A stretch of DNA of 64,000 nt from Taeniopygia guttata (taxonomy: Eukaryota; Chordata; Aves; Passeriformes; Estrildidae). Below are positions 1-12,849 of the stretch, in pieces. The notes beneath the pieces were generated by a model. That model was not told the origin of the DNA, searched no databases, and saw only the letters and a program-made list of their open reading frames with translations. The translations under genes and the position numbers were made by a program. Location: NCBI RefSeq assembly GCF_048771995.1, contig NC_133028.1:5639501-5703500 (forward strand). Reading direction: 5' to 3'. The first letter of the stretch is position 1. Every line of letters begins with the position of its first letter.

Positions 1-860
1 TGTAATAACAAAGAAGGGTTTAATATTTGAAGCTGTCCTTAGAATATATTCCTGTGCAATTCATCAGCTACTGTAAAATACTGAGGACAAGGACACAGCA
101 GGGTTCAGGATTTCTCCAGGAGGCACAATAGATGTTACTTGGCCAAACAGACTGTTATTCCCTATAATCCAATCTTTTCGTACAGTGGTCAGCAAAAAGG
201 TGAATTAAACCTCACTTTAGATTTTACATTATAAAGTTTTGGGGCTTTTTTGTAGTGTGCACTTGGTTGGGTTATGTCTGCCAAGAAGGCCGTGCAGTTC
301 ACTGCTAATCCAAGGAAAATATACAGAAAGTACTGTCCTTCATTCATATAAAGAAGTCTGTCTTTGAAACAAATACATGTTTTCTAGTGAGAAGTTATGC
401 AAATTGAAATAGAGTGGATACTGCCCATGCTAGTAACATTTCACAGACTTGTGCCTTGCTGCAATTGGCCTTTTTTTAGCTGGGTGGGAGGTTTTTAATA
501 GAGAATATTGTTCTATCTTTCTCTAGGTAGCTATTTTTACAGTTCAGCACACTTGAGCAAATTGCAATTTTCCTCTGTAAATGCCTTTTCTGCTACAAAC
601 ACTGTCAATTCACGTATTTTGTGTGCAAGAAGGGCTTTCATGTAATGGTCAGAACTTAGTCACTGGATTTTCTTGTGTGAATCAACTCAAGTTATTGTGT
701 CCATCTTTTACTCTGTTGGAGGAAGTAAGCTGCATGAATCAGTAACAACTGTAGAATATTGAACTTTTTTGGATGATTTACACCACAGCATATAGAATCT
801 CTAAAAGATGAGCCATCAGGCCTATTGCATGTCATAAAAATAAAGTTTTTATTGGAAAAT
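1..860 (+). other. Possible 3' UTR end of a gene lying to the left
   Basis: No coding exon is visible. The stretch is AT-rich and repeat-free and contains a canonical AATAAA-type signal (AATAAAG near 838-844) followed by T-rich sequence. It could be the tail of a plus-strand transcript entering from the left. The gene cannot be named from this, and chance occurrence of the signal is quite possible. Confidence 0.2.
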
Positions 861-2193
861 TAATTCTTGCATTGGAAACAAAGGGCACTCCATGCCAATC
901 AGCAGTATTTTGATACCCAGTTTGGCATTCTTTGTTGGGGCTGCACTTTTGGGGTAATATTGTCTCACATATTAAACTGATTTTATTTTAATCAAATCTG
1001 GACTGACTAGATTGGTATCCATTGGTGCGTGCTTTGAGTCGAGTATCTATACTACTGTTTCATTTTTCAGAATGGTTTATTCTCAGCAGCACTTGGCAAC
1101 AGTTTGCTGGAATTATCCTGCATCACTTCAGACATCAGAAATACTCTTTGCCAATGTTTAAGCCGTGGTTACACTGCAACAGGACACCCTACCAGCTCCC
1201 TTCATAAATACTGGTGTAAAATTGAAAAATTCTAGTGTAAAACTGCAGCAGAGGCTGCATTGTTTATAGATGCTGTTTATGTCATGGTGTCAGGACTCTT
1301 GCATGGGATGGGATCATGGTGTGCTTTGAGTTTTGTGCCTCTTTTGCAGTCTCTAACCTAATGTTCCTTTTTTCAGCAATTGGCGTTTGTTGTTACCTGT
1401 GCCCTGTCTGTAATATCACATTTACTTCCATTAAGTAAGTTCATTTACTTCCAGTAAGTCCATTCCATAACTCCATTCTCACATGGAATGAAATAAACAC
1501 TAGATTAGGTAAGTCAGTAAGTCTTCTGTTACTATTCCTCTGTAGTTTGCATTTTCAGACTTTTTGATGAGCCCTGTTGTCTGCTGTAAACTGACTTGAA
1601 TAAGTTTTTGGGGATTTTTTTGTTGCTTTGGTTTTGGATTGTGTTTTTTATCGTTGTTTGGTTTAATGGTTTTAAGAGGCACTGTCTGCTTAAACTGAGA
1701 TGCAGTCCTAGACTTCTCATAGCAGTGACAACCCCAGGGAAGGTCCTTCAACCTTTGCAGTTTTCCCACTTATTTTGCTCTCTGGTGGTAGCAGAACCTA
1801 TTTTGGCACAGCATCTGAAGTGCTCAGTCTAGAAGGAAGTGGTCTGAACTTAAAAATTCACTTTGACAAGGCAAAATTACCTTAATCCTGAAAAGGTCCA
1901 AGTCGGCAGCAATTGTGTTGCTTTCAGGATTCATTTTACATTTGGCATAAGAATTGAATTGAATTGAAATTGAATTGAATTGAATTGAATTGAATTGAAT
2001 TGAATTGAATTGAATTGAATTGAATTGAGTTGAATTGAATCTCTTGTACCTTCCCTTTTACCCAGGAGAGGGCTACCAACTGTTAACTGCAAAATGGATT
2101 TTGTGGTGATTTCAAATGTACTTTTTAGAGAGTGTTGTGCAAAGTGGGCTAAATATCAAAGTTGCTTACATATTAAGCATTTTGATAAAATGT
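861..2193. other. Gene-free stretch with a pentanucleotide microsatellite
   Basis: I find no exon with good splice borders or recognisable protein in either strand. The only structured element is the (TTGAA)n array at 1,951-2,040, listed separately. Confidence 0.5.
1951..2040. repeat. (GAATT)n / (TTGAA)n pentanucleotide microsatellite
   Basis: About 90 bases are made of GAATT units with two small interruptions (one extra A near the start and one GAGTT unit near the end). The near-perfect tract suggests it is still length-variable. Confidence 0.95.
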
Positions 2194-2245
2194 TTTATAG
2201 AATTGTTAAGGTTGGAAAAGTCTTCAAAGATCATTAAGTCTAGCC
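2194..2245 (-). repeat. CR1 LINE tail fragment
   Basis: The text resembles the avian CR1 3' end read on the opposite strand (ATAGAATTGTTAAGGTTGG, then AAAGATCATTAAGTCTAG). It is short and diverged. Confidence 0.5.
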
Positions 2246-2564
2246 ATTAAAAATTTTTAAGTGAAGGCACAATAATAATAAAACCACAAAAGACTGATGT
2301 AGAACTGGTGTGATTTTAAATACTTGTTTAGAACAGAATTACAGTCCCCCAAAACAGGAGTGTAGTAAACTGCTATAAGCCTGTCTACAGTTTAACATCA
2401 TAATTCCAGTTGTTATTTGCTATTAGGGTTTTGGTTTCCTTTGCTTTTTTGGTTATCAGTTTTAAGTGGAAAAGGAGTCCATTAAACATGGAAATGTTGC
2501 TGTAATGTACACATAGTCTGGGAGATTTTCCTCCTATATTCCTGATTTTTAAGGATGTTCTCTT

Positions 2565-3077
2565 CTGGTGAGGCCCCACCTCAAATACTGCACCAGCTCT
2601 GTGGTACCCAACATAAGAAACACATGAATCTGCTGGAGAAAGTCCAGAGGAGGCCACAGAGATGCTCAGAGGACTGGAGCACCTCTGATGTGGGGACAGG
2701 CTGAGAGAGCTGGGGTGTTCAGCCTGGAGAGGAGAAGGCTCCAGGAGACCTTCCAGCACCTTCCAGTACCTAAAGGAGCTACAAGAGAGCTGGAGAGGGA
2801 CTTTGGGTGAGGACTTGGAGTGACAGGACCAGAGGGAATTGCTTCAGACAAGAAGGCCAGTTGAGATTGGATATTAGGAAGAAATTGTTCCCTGTGAGGA
2901 CGGTGAGGTCCTGACACAGGCTGCCCAAAGAAGCCATGGATGCCCCATCCATGGAAGTGCTCGAGGCCAGGTTGGATTTGAGCTTTAAGCAACCTGATCT
3001 AGGGCAGGGGGTTGGATTAGAAGCTCTATAAATGTCCCTTCCAACCCAAACTATTCTGTGATTTTGTAATTCCATAA
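2565..3077 (+). repeat. CR1 LINE 3' end, plus strand
   Basis: About 510 bases match the typical CR1 3' region: a GGCCCCACCTCAAATACTG start, the segment about being deeper in the genome of the element (AGGAGAAGGCTCCAGGAGAC), the GGATATTAGGAAGAAATTG segment, and the TCCAACCCAAACTATTCTGTG end. It is a 5'-truncated copy, as usual for CR1, and shows ordinary age-related change. Confidence 0.9.
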
Positions 3078-3189
3078 TGTGTTCAAGCTCTTGTGCTGCT
3101 CCCAGGACTCATGAGTGAGACCTTGATTAAGCCACAGAGATTGGAAATATCAGCTTTTACAGGGCCTGGGGTAGGTGGGGAAATGTCGC

Positions 3190-3520
3190 TGTTGAGGCAG
3201 GACAGGAATGAGAAGACTGACTCAAAAGGCTGTGAGAGTAAAAACTCCTGTTTATTCAAAATACACTGCTTTTTTATAAGAGCTTTGTGAGGACCAACTC
3301 CATTGGTCCTGAAGTGAAAACAACCCAAAGCATTGGTGCAAAGTGCTTGACACACAGTGATAGAACTTAACTATAAACAATGCAAACAACAAGAGAGATA
3401 AAGAATTATTTACCTTCTTCTCCAGCTCTTCCCCAGGCTTCTGCCTGGCTAGAAACTCTCTGTTTCTCTCTTTGACTGAATCTGAGACCCACAGGGAAAG
3501 GCAGGAGAAAGAGGGGAATT
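3190..3520 (-). repeat. LTR-like fragment, minus strand
   Basis: Read on the minus strand, a TATA-like TTATAAAAAAG (near 3,268-3,280) is followed by AATAAA (near 3,250) and a CTCAACA end at 3,190, the order of a retroviral LTR (U3 promoter, R with poly(A) signal, U5 ending in CA). The U3 start and any target-site duplication were not found, so the outer limit is approximate. No internal retroviral genes lie next to it. Confidence 0.45.
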
Positions 3521-6500
3521 GCACAGTCTGCCTGCAGTGTTCAGAGCAGGGCTCGTGCAGGGCACCTGAAGCCTGTGTGACATTTTACTGAAAGCTGCTG
3601 GACCGAGCAAATACAGTGAAGTTCTGAAAACCTCAGACCATTTAAAAGCAATTTAATGAGAGGCTGTTTAGTGGCTCTCTCGTTGTCTTCAGGTCACAGG
3701 AAAGCTTCTGCAAGCCTTGATGTGGGACCTGAAAGCCATCACACTGTTGGTGTGCCCCACTCCGACTGTGCTTTCCCCAGGGTGGGGCTGTTTGAAGAGC
3801 CACCTGTGCTCAGCTGCTGTGCTCAGTAAATCTGCCCAACTGAAGCTTTCTGTTGTGGGTTATTGTGCTGTGGGATAGAGTACAGACCAGGGCCCTCCAA
3901 ACCTTGAATTCTGTTTGATTTCTCTTAGTTTTAGTTTTGTGAGTATAAGAGGAAGGTCAAAAAGCCCTGAAAAAGAATGTAGTGTGCTTTTTCTTTCTGG
4001 TTTCTTTTTGAATTTGTATTTTGTGGTTGATTGTGATCTTGGCTCTAGATTTTTCATGTTACTGCTAAATTAAATAATCTGGGTAGTCAGAACCTAAGCT
4101 GTCAATAGTTCAGTCCATCCTCTAATAGACAAACTGAGCTAAGCTGAGCTGAGCAGGGCCATGTAGGTGCCAGTAACAATTCATTGCTCTGAAGTCCCAG
4201 GATCCTCTACCCAAGGTCCATGAGGATTCAGTTTTAAGTTCAAAATGTACATGGGGTTCTTGTTTCAGTCCCCTTTCCTAAACTCTTCTAGACTTTATTT
4301 GAGACTGATATGCCTCTGCTTTCCTCAGTGTATCTCTTTTCTCACTCAGATCTAATCTTTCCTCTGAGTTTCTGCCACTCTGTCACAGAGGGCTGTGCAA
4401 ATTTGGCCAGTGTCATTTATTACTAGGGAACCCTTGCTCCATGCAGTCACATAGACCTCCTTTTATTAGGAAGTCAGTCTAAAAAATTTTTAAAAACTTC
4501 CCAGGAGATGGAAAGGCCATGATGTAATACTCCACTTGTACACTGTGAACACACTGACTGAAGGGGAATAAGTGTCTGTTGACTTGCTTTTGAAAAAAGA
4601 GTTTCACTTTTGGAAGTCAGGAGGAGGGGATAAACATCTCTGAAAGTATGGAAAAGGCATGATTTGGCAGAACAAGGAAATGGTTTTGGTTTGTTCAGTG
4701 ATCATTCCCAAATGTGAACTCTGCATGCCCAACCCACTGGCAAGTGGCAGCAGAAACCATGCTCTAAACTAAGGTTCTTGGTGTAAAACATGAAAGATAA
4801 GATCCCAAATGAACTGTTCTTGTCACATTTCCATTTAAAAAATGATGCATCTATGATGTAAATGCTGCAAATGAGACGTAGCAAATTCTCATCTAGCAGA
4901 AGTGACTCACAGCTTTAATTTAGGTAAGCAGTAACCAGTTTTCTAAGGTCATAAATAATAGTTATTGTTGATGTGTTTCCTGATTTCCTTATTGCTGGCC
5001 TTTCACATTTGTGCCAGTACTTCTTTACATTTAAATTACTAAGCACAGAGACTGATGATGCTATTTACTATTTACTTAAATACATCTTTTTTCACTTCTT
5101 AGAGACAAATGTCAGTAATAAAATCTAACTCTGCTCATCTGTTCCTCCCATTTAAGCCACCAAAGCATTACAATTCTGATTTGAGTAAAAAATGGAGCCA
5201 CAGATCTTTGTCACACCTGGGCAGAAAACCTTTCAGATCTTCCTGGAGAGCCCTTGGTGACCACAGTGTCCAGGGCAGGTACAAGAGTTCCTCTCTGGAG
5301 GCCCAGCTGAACTAAATTAGAACTGTCCCTTGCCTGGAAAATGTGTGTGCTGCTTGGCTTTGTGAAAGAACTGCTCTGTACATAAAGGACAAGGCAAAAT
5401 TGAGTACATGTAGAGCACAAAACCAAGGTTAAAGCTGCTGCTTAAAACTGAGCTTGAATGGAAGAGTCCTGCACTTCAGTTTTGGCTCTGTCCCTGGTTC
5501 ACCAGGTCACCTGGCTTAAGTAGCTCTTCCATGGCCTCTTGTTTCAGCTACAAATGGTGCAAAAAGGGATTTTGGCAGATTTCTCCTGGCTGTGCTGCGA
5601 CCCTGAAGAAGATTGCTGCTGCCACTTTCCTTCCTTTCTCCTGAAGGTTGCCATTCCTTGGACATCCCTGTGTCTGCTGCTCTCCCTCACAGGCAAATAG
5701 ATCTGCTGGAACTCTCCAAAAAGGGCAGCCAACACCCAAGGGAGGTAAGATCACCCTTCTGAGGGAGCAGGAATAAAAGGAAATGCCTTCAAGCAGTGAA
5801 ATTGCTTGTTCAGTGAACACAGTGGAGCCCAGATACTCATCCCTGATCACAGCTGTCAAACTCATTGCCCTGTGAAGAGTGCCATGGATGTGCAAAATAC
5901 TGTCACTATTTTATAGCTTGTCTTCCCCTTTATGACTTTTTATACATTGGTTTCATGACTGGCTGCAGAATGTGAATAATTTGTGGCAAGATGCTAGTTC
6001 ACAGTCTGTCTGAAAAAGTCCACAGCTGAAACTGAACATCTCGGAGTGAAGAGAGCAAAAAGTTGTTTCCACAGTGGAAGGTTCTCACCAAAGAAAGGGA
6101 GAACCTCTGAATCACCCTGTGTGCCCTGAACTGGGGCTGTGGTTTCAGAGAGACACACAGGGAGCACCAACACTTGCCAAGTTAGCCCCACTGTTGGCCT
6201 ATGAGCCACATCCTTGTCATATCTAACCTTTTAACTTTTCCAAACATGTTTCCTTAAAGGTTGAGAGGCATTTAACCAAAATTGCTACAAATTACCCAAA
6301 TGAAACACCTTGTGCTGCATTTTAAACGTACCATTTACTTGTGGAACCAGATCACAGAGTAAAACAGTGTTTGAGCAAGACAGAGAACTATTACAGCTTA
6401 ATTAAATGAAGGGCTTTTTTCAGCATGGAGCTCCTGGCCAGCACTGCCATCCCACAGCCCAGAAGGTGACAGTGTGCTTGGTGGCTGTGTTGATCTGCCA

Positions 6501-7875
6501 GAACACCAGGAGGAAAGCAGCAGGGTAAAGGCTGGGACATTTGTGTTCTCGTTGCACGAGCTTCTCCTGTGATTTGCAACTTACCACCAGTGTGGTGCCA
6601 GATGAGCTCTTCCAGCTGCAGCTTTTTAACCATCACAGGTTGTAGCTGCTGGTTCTTCTGGACATCCAGTGGTGGAAATGATCTGAGGGAGGAGGTCAGA
6701 GCCTTGCCAGATCTGCTTGTGTCCCTCCAGATGTACCTGCTTCCCATCCTGCTTCTCTTTTCAGAGCAAGGTGTTGAAGAGCCAAGTGTGGTATCTCTTT
6801 AACCCTGATCAGCTGTAAAAATTCTTGAGTGTGCCCTACAACAGGTGTCACAAAAATAGTCACAAAAACCCCCCAGTGAATAGGAAACTATAAATAAGTG
6901 CAGTGCCATGAATCTGTGGGGCAGCTTTGGAAAAAGAGCACCAAAGAAGAAGATGAAGAGCTTCTTCATCTCCCTTTCAGAGCTCAATTTACAGCTGAAA
7001 GCAATGAAGTGTTATTTCAACAAGGTTGGGGCTTTTTTGGGGTTTTTTTTCCTGGCAAAATGAAAGTTTAGGCATTGATTCCTATTGAATTTAGGAAAAT
7101 CCTGCTTTGATTTCAAAGGGCTGCAGAAAAATGACTGCCCAGATTTGTTCATAGGAGTGTGCTGTCAGTCACTCCTGCTCCAGGGTGGAACACTGAGCGT
7201 GGGCATAAAACTTAAATCAAAGTTTCCACAGGTGACTGACATATCCCCAAGTCCTGAACACCTGTGGGAGCCCACCTTGCACAATGTGCTGGTGCCACTT
7301 GTCACACAGTTGTGCTTCATTGCAGAATTGATACTTAGCACCCGGCAAAACCACAAATCTTCGGGTCACAGGCCTTTTCTTCCTGCATTGATAGGCTCAA
7401 GTCCTTGCTGCTTCTGTACTTGCGATATGAAAGTTTGAAAGAAAACAAGATTCTCAGTGGGGGGATTGTGAAAGAAGTAGTGCATTGTGGTTTTTTTCTC
7501 TGTGAGAGCTGTGGAGAAAACTGAAAATCTGTTCCTGTGGGAGAGGGGAGATTTAAAAGTCACCCTGAAAGTGAAGTAGGATTCCTTAGAATTAAGGATG
7601 AAACAATTTCCAGCAGTGTTTTGAGCACTAACCTAACACATAGTTGAAATGAAATTGTTTTCCCCAAAGCTAAGTGCTAGATGTTTCCATACCATCTGCA
7701 TTATAAATTCAAGCTCCAAAAACTGAACCACAGTTATCAGTAATATTATGATGTGTGAGAAATACATTGGCTGTGATACCTCTTGCATTTAGGTAAGCTT
7801 TTTCCCTCAAAATGTTTCTTTTGGAACTGTATTATGTCAGTCTATGTGTGTAGCTTCTTTAGGTGATGGAAAAGG
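3521..7875. other. Gene-free stretch
   Basis: Over 4 kb with no exon, repeat or RNA gene that I can support. Open frames here are short and lack splice context or a recognisable product. Confidence 0.45.
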
Positions 7876-7876
7876 C

Positions 7877-8012
7877 TAGAAGGTCTCCCTGGAGCCTTCT
7901 CCAAGCTGAACATCCCCAGCTCTCTCATCCTGTCTCCACAGCAGAGATGCTCAAGCCCTCTGAGCATCTTCATGGCCTCCTCTGGACTCACTCCAGCAGA
8001 TCCACATCCTTC
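7877..8012 (-). repeat. CR1 LINE fragment, minus strand
   Basis: Reads as the reverse complement of the CR1 3' region: TCTCCCTGGAGCCTTCTCC, then AAGCTGAACATCCCCAGCTC, then CATGGCCTCCTCTGGACTC. It covers about 135 bases of the same part of CR1 that is present in the copy at 2,565-3,077. Confidence 0.85.
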
Positions 8013-11000
8013 CTATGCTGGGGACATAGCCAGCTGCTGTGCTTAAAAAAAATACAACAAATCACTCAGCTTCACCCCACTAATGCTCCCTCTCTTGCCT
8101 TGCACTCCCCATGCTGCTGCAGCACCAAGAAACTGCATTTCTGCCTGGACAAATGAGTCACTCAGTCTGGGCAAAGTGGTGTCCCACCACTGAAACTGAG
8201 ACTTCCCAGCAGCTTGCAAGATTTGGCTCTTTTGCCCACTTCTTAGAGGCCAATAGAAGTTTTGGTGCTGCAGTTTCATGCAAGTCCAGGTCAGGGCACC
8301 GTGGGCTCAGCTTTTGTGGGTTTATCTCAGGCAGCACCTGGGCTCACCTTCAGGAGCAACATCTGTGAGGTCCCTGGGCCCCATAGCTCATGCCAGTGGT
8401 GCTCGTGATGTAGAGACCTCAGAACCCCTTGGGAAGGCACCTTTTTCACCTGCATTGTGTGTACTGTTCAAATTTGAGTGTGCACCAGCAGTTTCTTCCC
8501 ACCTGAGCTCCATCCCTGCTCCATGGAGAAGGATAACTGGGAAGCTGATGTGAAATCAGCACCCTGCTAATAGAGTTGTATCCTGCAAAACAGCATCAGA
8601 TGCCATCAGATTTAAATAAAGTCTGCATTTTGGGGCCACCTGTGAATGGCCAGCACTGGCATTGCTGGTATTTGAGTCTGTTCAAGCACTTAAATCTCTG
8701 TGATATTTTTTGAAAACTCTTGGGATGCATTTCTCTTCCCTGCTCAGTTATTCCATGTCACTCTCTGAGGGTATCACAACCTAAAGAAGGAGATGGACTC
8801 ATTTCCTTAGGATTGCCCTTAAAATGAGGGGCAGTGGCTCTGCTTTCAGAAAATTCCCTCTCAAATCAGATAGAGAAGGTGATGCCAGCTGTTCACTGCC
8901 TGCCTTCAGGTTTGTTTACAGCTCTTTTTAGTCTCTTGGGTTTTTTTCTGAGCTCAACAAGTGAAGAAATCCGACTGCACCCATTCAGGGATGTGGGCAC
9001 CGACCCCTGCTCTGTGTCTGTGGTGGAGGTGTTGTGTCACCAGCCTGAGCAGAGCCAGCCCTGCCCTGCAAGCAGGGCTGCACACCCGTGCACAGCCTGC
9101 CTTTCATCCCTCCCCTCTGCTCCAAGCAGCCAAAGCAGCAGCTGGTGAAGGAAAGGAGGCTGGTGTCCTTCTCCAAGCTGGTGTCCATCTCCAAGCTGGT
9201 GTCCATCTCTGCCTCACCACGTGGCATTATCTGCTCCCTAAAACTCATCTCACAGCTCCCTCACTTTTTGGTGTGATTTTACTGCTCTGGCAGCTCACTG
9301 GGTTGAGTTTACAGATGAGGTTTCTGATGAAGTGTGAAGGAGGGGAGGACACACATACCACTGCTGTTGTGGTGGTGCTTTCTTGTTCATTGGTGGGCGT
9401 GCTGTTAAAACAAATGAACCTTTGTTTCTTTCTCTTTTCTTAGCAATTTTTAATAGACTTTCTGATGCCATTTGCTTAGGCAAACATCAGCAAGCAGGCA
9501 TCTTTGTAGCCTTACAACAACATTTGCTTATGGAGAGCAAGGATAGCTTCAAGGTTTTTAAGGCAGATATTTTCCCCCCATATCTTCTAGCCTGCACTAT
9601 TTTAAGTAACTTCATGACTTTCTATTCTCTTTCCAGATACCTGTGACTCCTATCCACTGGTGGATGCTGAGAGCAGCTGGAGGAACAAGGACACTTTGAT
9701 TGTCCCATGCTGTAGAAGGCCTAATTCTTAATTACAGTCTTTTGAAAGCCTTGCCAAATTCAACAGTCACATTAGTGACAGGTATCTCTCAAAATTGGAA
9801 TTTGTTTCAGTTGTGTTTTAGTTTTAAGATGAGTGAACCCATAAGAGTTCCCTCTGCAGGATACATCTTCAGTCATTTCACCACTCCTAAGAGTAAACTA
9901 ACTCCCTGCTGAGTTATTCATGACCCTTCTCAGTCAGGCTGCTGTAGATCTGATCATTTCCTGAGGCTGTTGTGAGGAATAAATCAAGCATCTCCCTTTG
10001 TGCTGAGTGCTGGCACATCACAGAATTTCTCTGAGAATCTATGAAAGAGAAAAAAAATCAACACAAACCATAATCTGTCCCACATCCCAGATAAGATACC
10101 CAGCATTTTAGCTCTCAAACCAATTCTCCTTATTGTGCCTCTCAGGCCTGATGCTCTTCCTTATTCCTCTGCCTAAAGCTCATGTCTTCCATCATGCCCA
10201 TATGTAACAAACTGTGATCAGCCAGGTTGTGTCACTGCCCTTTTGTCACTGTCCCCGGGGCTTTCTCACTCCTGAAGGATGATCTGGAGTGACAGTCACA
10301 CTTGAGAAGCAAGAAAAGTGGTGTTAAGGAAGGTGGAAAGCAGCTGGTGCATGAAGGTGAAAGTTGGAGGTGGGGAAGAGGGAAGACACAAAGGAAAGAC
10401 TGGAAAAAGAGCCATAGCCAAGCCTCAAGTCTGAAAAGCAAAGTTAACCAGAGAGTGACTGTGGTTAAAATGCTGATGATGGGCTTGAGAGGCAGTTCTG
10501 ACAGAGAAATCTGCCCAGCTGGCCTTGCCCAAAGAGGTATGAAATGAACCTTGATGGTCTTTAGGGCATTGCAGACCGAACCTCCCAAAAAAGCTCAGAA
10601 CTCTGTTGAACATTTTTCTGAAAATACAATGCTGTAATCTGTTTGGGGATGGGAAATCAAAGTCTGAGCTTTTTCTGAGCAGCATGCTCAGGTGCAAGCC
10701 TAGCCAGGGAAAGGCCCAGGTGCAAATTCCTTCTGCATAGGATGGGAGCCCGTGTGGGTTGTTTGGGTTCAGGGCAGCTGTTAGATCCTCACCCCAGGGC
10801 TGCCTCTGGGATCAGATATCTCCACACAGCCACTCACCTGTGCTCTGGAGGAGATGGAGATGTCCTCCATCTCCTGTGTCTGCCCAAATGGAGTGAGGAC
10901 CTGCTGTGGCACCTCTGTGTGACTGCAGGCCACCTTCCAAAACCACCAGGATCCTCTGCTGCAGCAGGAAATGTCCACCACACCAGGTACACAAGAGGAA

Positions 11001-12849
11001 TAACAGAGCTGTTTCTCTGCAGTCTCATGAGATATATCCAGAGATCAGCATTTACCTTGTCTTAAATTATGTGTTTGGTACATTTCTGTCCCTTATGGGC
11101 ATTTTTTTAAACTCTTAAGAGGAACCCAGCAGGCCTGAGGTTCCACCAAGGCTTCTTTTTACATCACTTTGTTCAGGTTGAGTCAAAACTCTTTCTCAGT
11201 AGCACCTTAACCCCTAATTTTCAGAATTTAATCTGAATTAATGCCATGGGACCATGTCAGTGGAGCTAGTGACCCGCACACAACCTGACACAGAGGCAGC
11301 CAGGCTGGGCTAGAGCTGAAAAGCACCTCTTTGATCTGCCTAGCTGGAGCTGAGGGAAACCAGAGCACAGGGGATGGATGGGGGCTTCCACATGTACTGC
11401 ACAGAGTCCACTCTGCCCCAAAACAGAGAGGATAGGGACGAAAAACCAGAGAATAAATCCAGTTGTGTAATTCATTTGACTCAGAAGAACAGGCAGGTTT
11501 GGGTAGGATCTTTTTCTGGCATCTACTGAAACTGCTGGAAGAGCAGACAAATCCTGAAGCCCTGCCCCTAGGCTGCAACCCCGAGTGTGTCACAGCCACA
11601 GCAGCGGTGCTGCTGCTGTGAAAACCCTCCTTTGGTTTGTGGTGATTAACAAATGGCAGTGAAGGGGGACAAACTTCATCTTTTTCTAAACTTTATCTTT
11701 TTCTAAACTTTCCCAACCCACGTGCACACACGAGCTGGCTGTGCAGCTCGGTGCAGCTGCAGGGGATGCACGTGCAGGGCTCTGTGCTCAGCTCTAACCT
11801 GGGTGTGGGTGTAGGAACCCCTTTCCCTTTGGCCATCCCGTCATCCCAGCAGGTAATCCCTGCTGGGCCACACTCATGGTGCACGTGTGGGATTGGAGGG
11901 TGGATAAAGGGAATTTTCTGTGGTGTAAAGGGTAAAGGCTTTGTGTAAAAGGGCAATTATTCACTGGGAAATTACTTCTCATGAAACATGTGAGGTGTTA
12001 GCAAATAAGAAAGGTGCTTTAACCACAATAACCATGTGTTTTCTGTGAGGCTATGTGATGGGGAAACAGAAGGGAGCAGCAAAGCATAGAGGGGGCCAAG
12101 TAATGGCCCTTTCCCAGCCAGGTGGGAGGGGTGAAAGGAGAGTTCAACCTCCCATCCCAAGGGTGAAAGGGGTGTATTTGTGGTTCTTGGAGGGAAAAAA
12201 ATAGATTTCTGTGGGTTTAGACCATTATTTATTTATTTATATTTTCATGAGCTCAGTTGTAATGTATGGTTTTAAGTGGAAGTGTCCTTATGAAAGTTTT
12301 GTATTTTTTTTAAAACACCTTTACTGCGGCAACGTGGTATTTCTTTGCACTTCTCAGCTTGGCAATTGTGAAAAGCGGGTTTTAAATAATTTTATCAGTT
12401 TTCACTTGATTTCTGCTGGGTTAAAGGACTTCATCTATTTATTTCAACCTAAATTGCAAAGAGTTTTTTGTCTGTGTAACCCCCCACCCCCACCCCATTC
12501 TCAGAGTGCAGAACCTCTGAGATGAAATTGAACATGGCTTGGAAATGAGATGGTTAGTCCAATTCTTGAAATTGCACATGTTTTAAAATTGTTTGAGACC
12601 CCCTATGTGTGTTTTGAGGCTCTTTCTGTATTCAGAGGCAGGGAAGAGAGGCAGGTGGGGAGGGGCAGAGTGAGAGAGGGGAGTGGGTTTGTGTATCAGC
12701 TCAGAGCCCCATCCCACAGCCCGAGGCAGAAATCTTTGTGTTTGAGTGAATATTCTGCAGACAAAAAAGCAAGTGAGAGACCTGGGCTTATAAAAGAGGA
12801 AAACAACCCACATTTTTTTTTCCTTTTAACCAGGATTTCTCTTTCCCAG
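8013..12849. other. Gene-free stretch
   Basis: No exon or RNA gene could be supported. The only ordered sequence noted is a three-copy 18-base tandem repeat at 9,160-9,213 and a C-rich run near 12,481. Confidence 0.4.
9160..9213. repeat. 18-base tandem repeat, three copies
   Basis: Three adjoining units of CTGGTGTCCATCTCCAAG: the first has one change and the last has a changed end. No gene contains it. Confidence 0.85.

Noticed and set aside
1-12849. Exons of the genes expected beyond CD8B in other vertebrates (such as SMYD1 or FABP1)
   Set aside because: No stretch translated to recognisable parts of these proteins on either strand.
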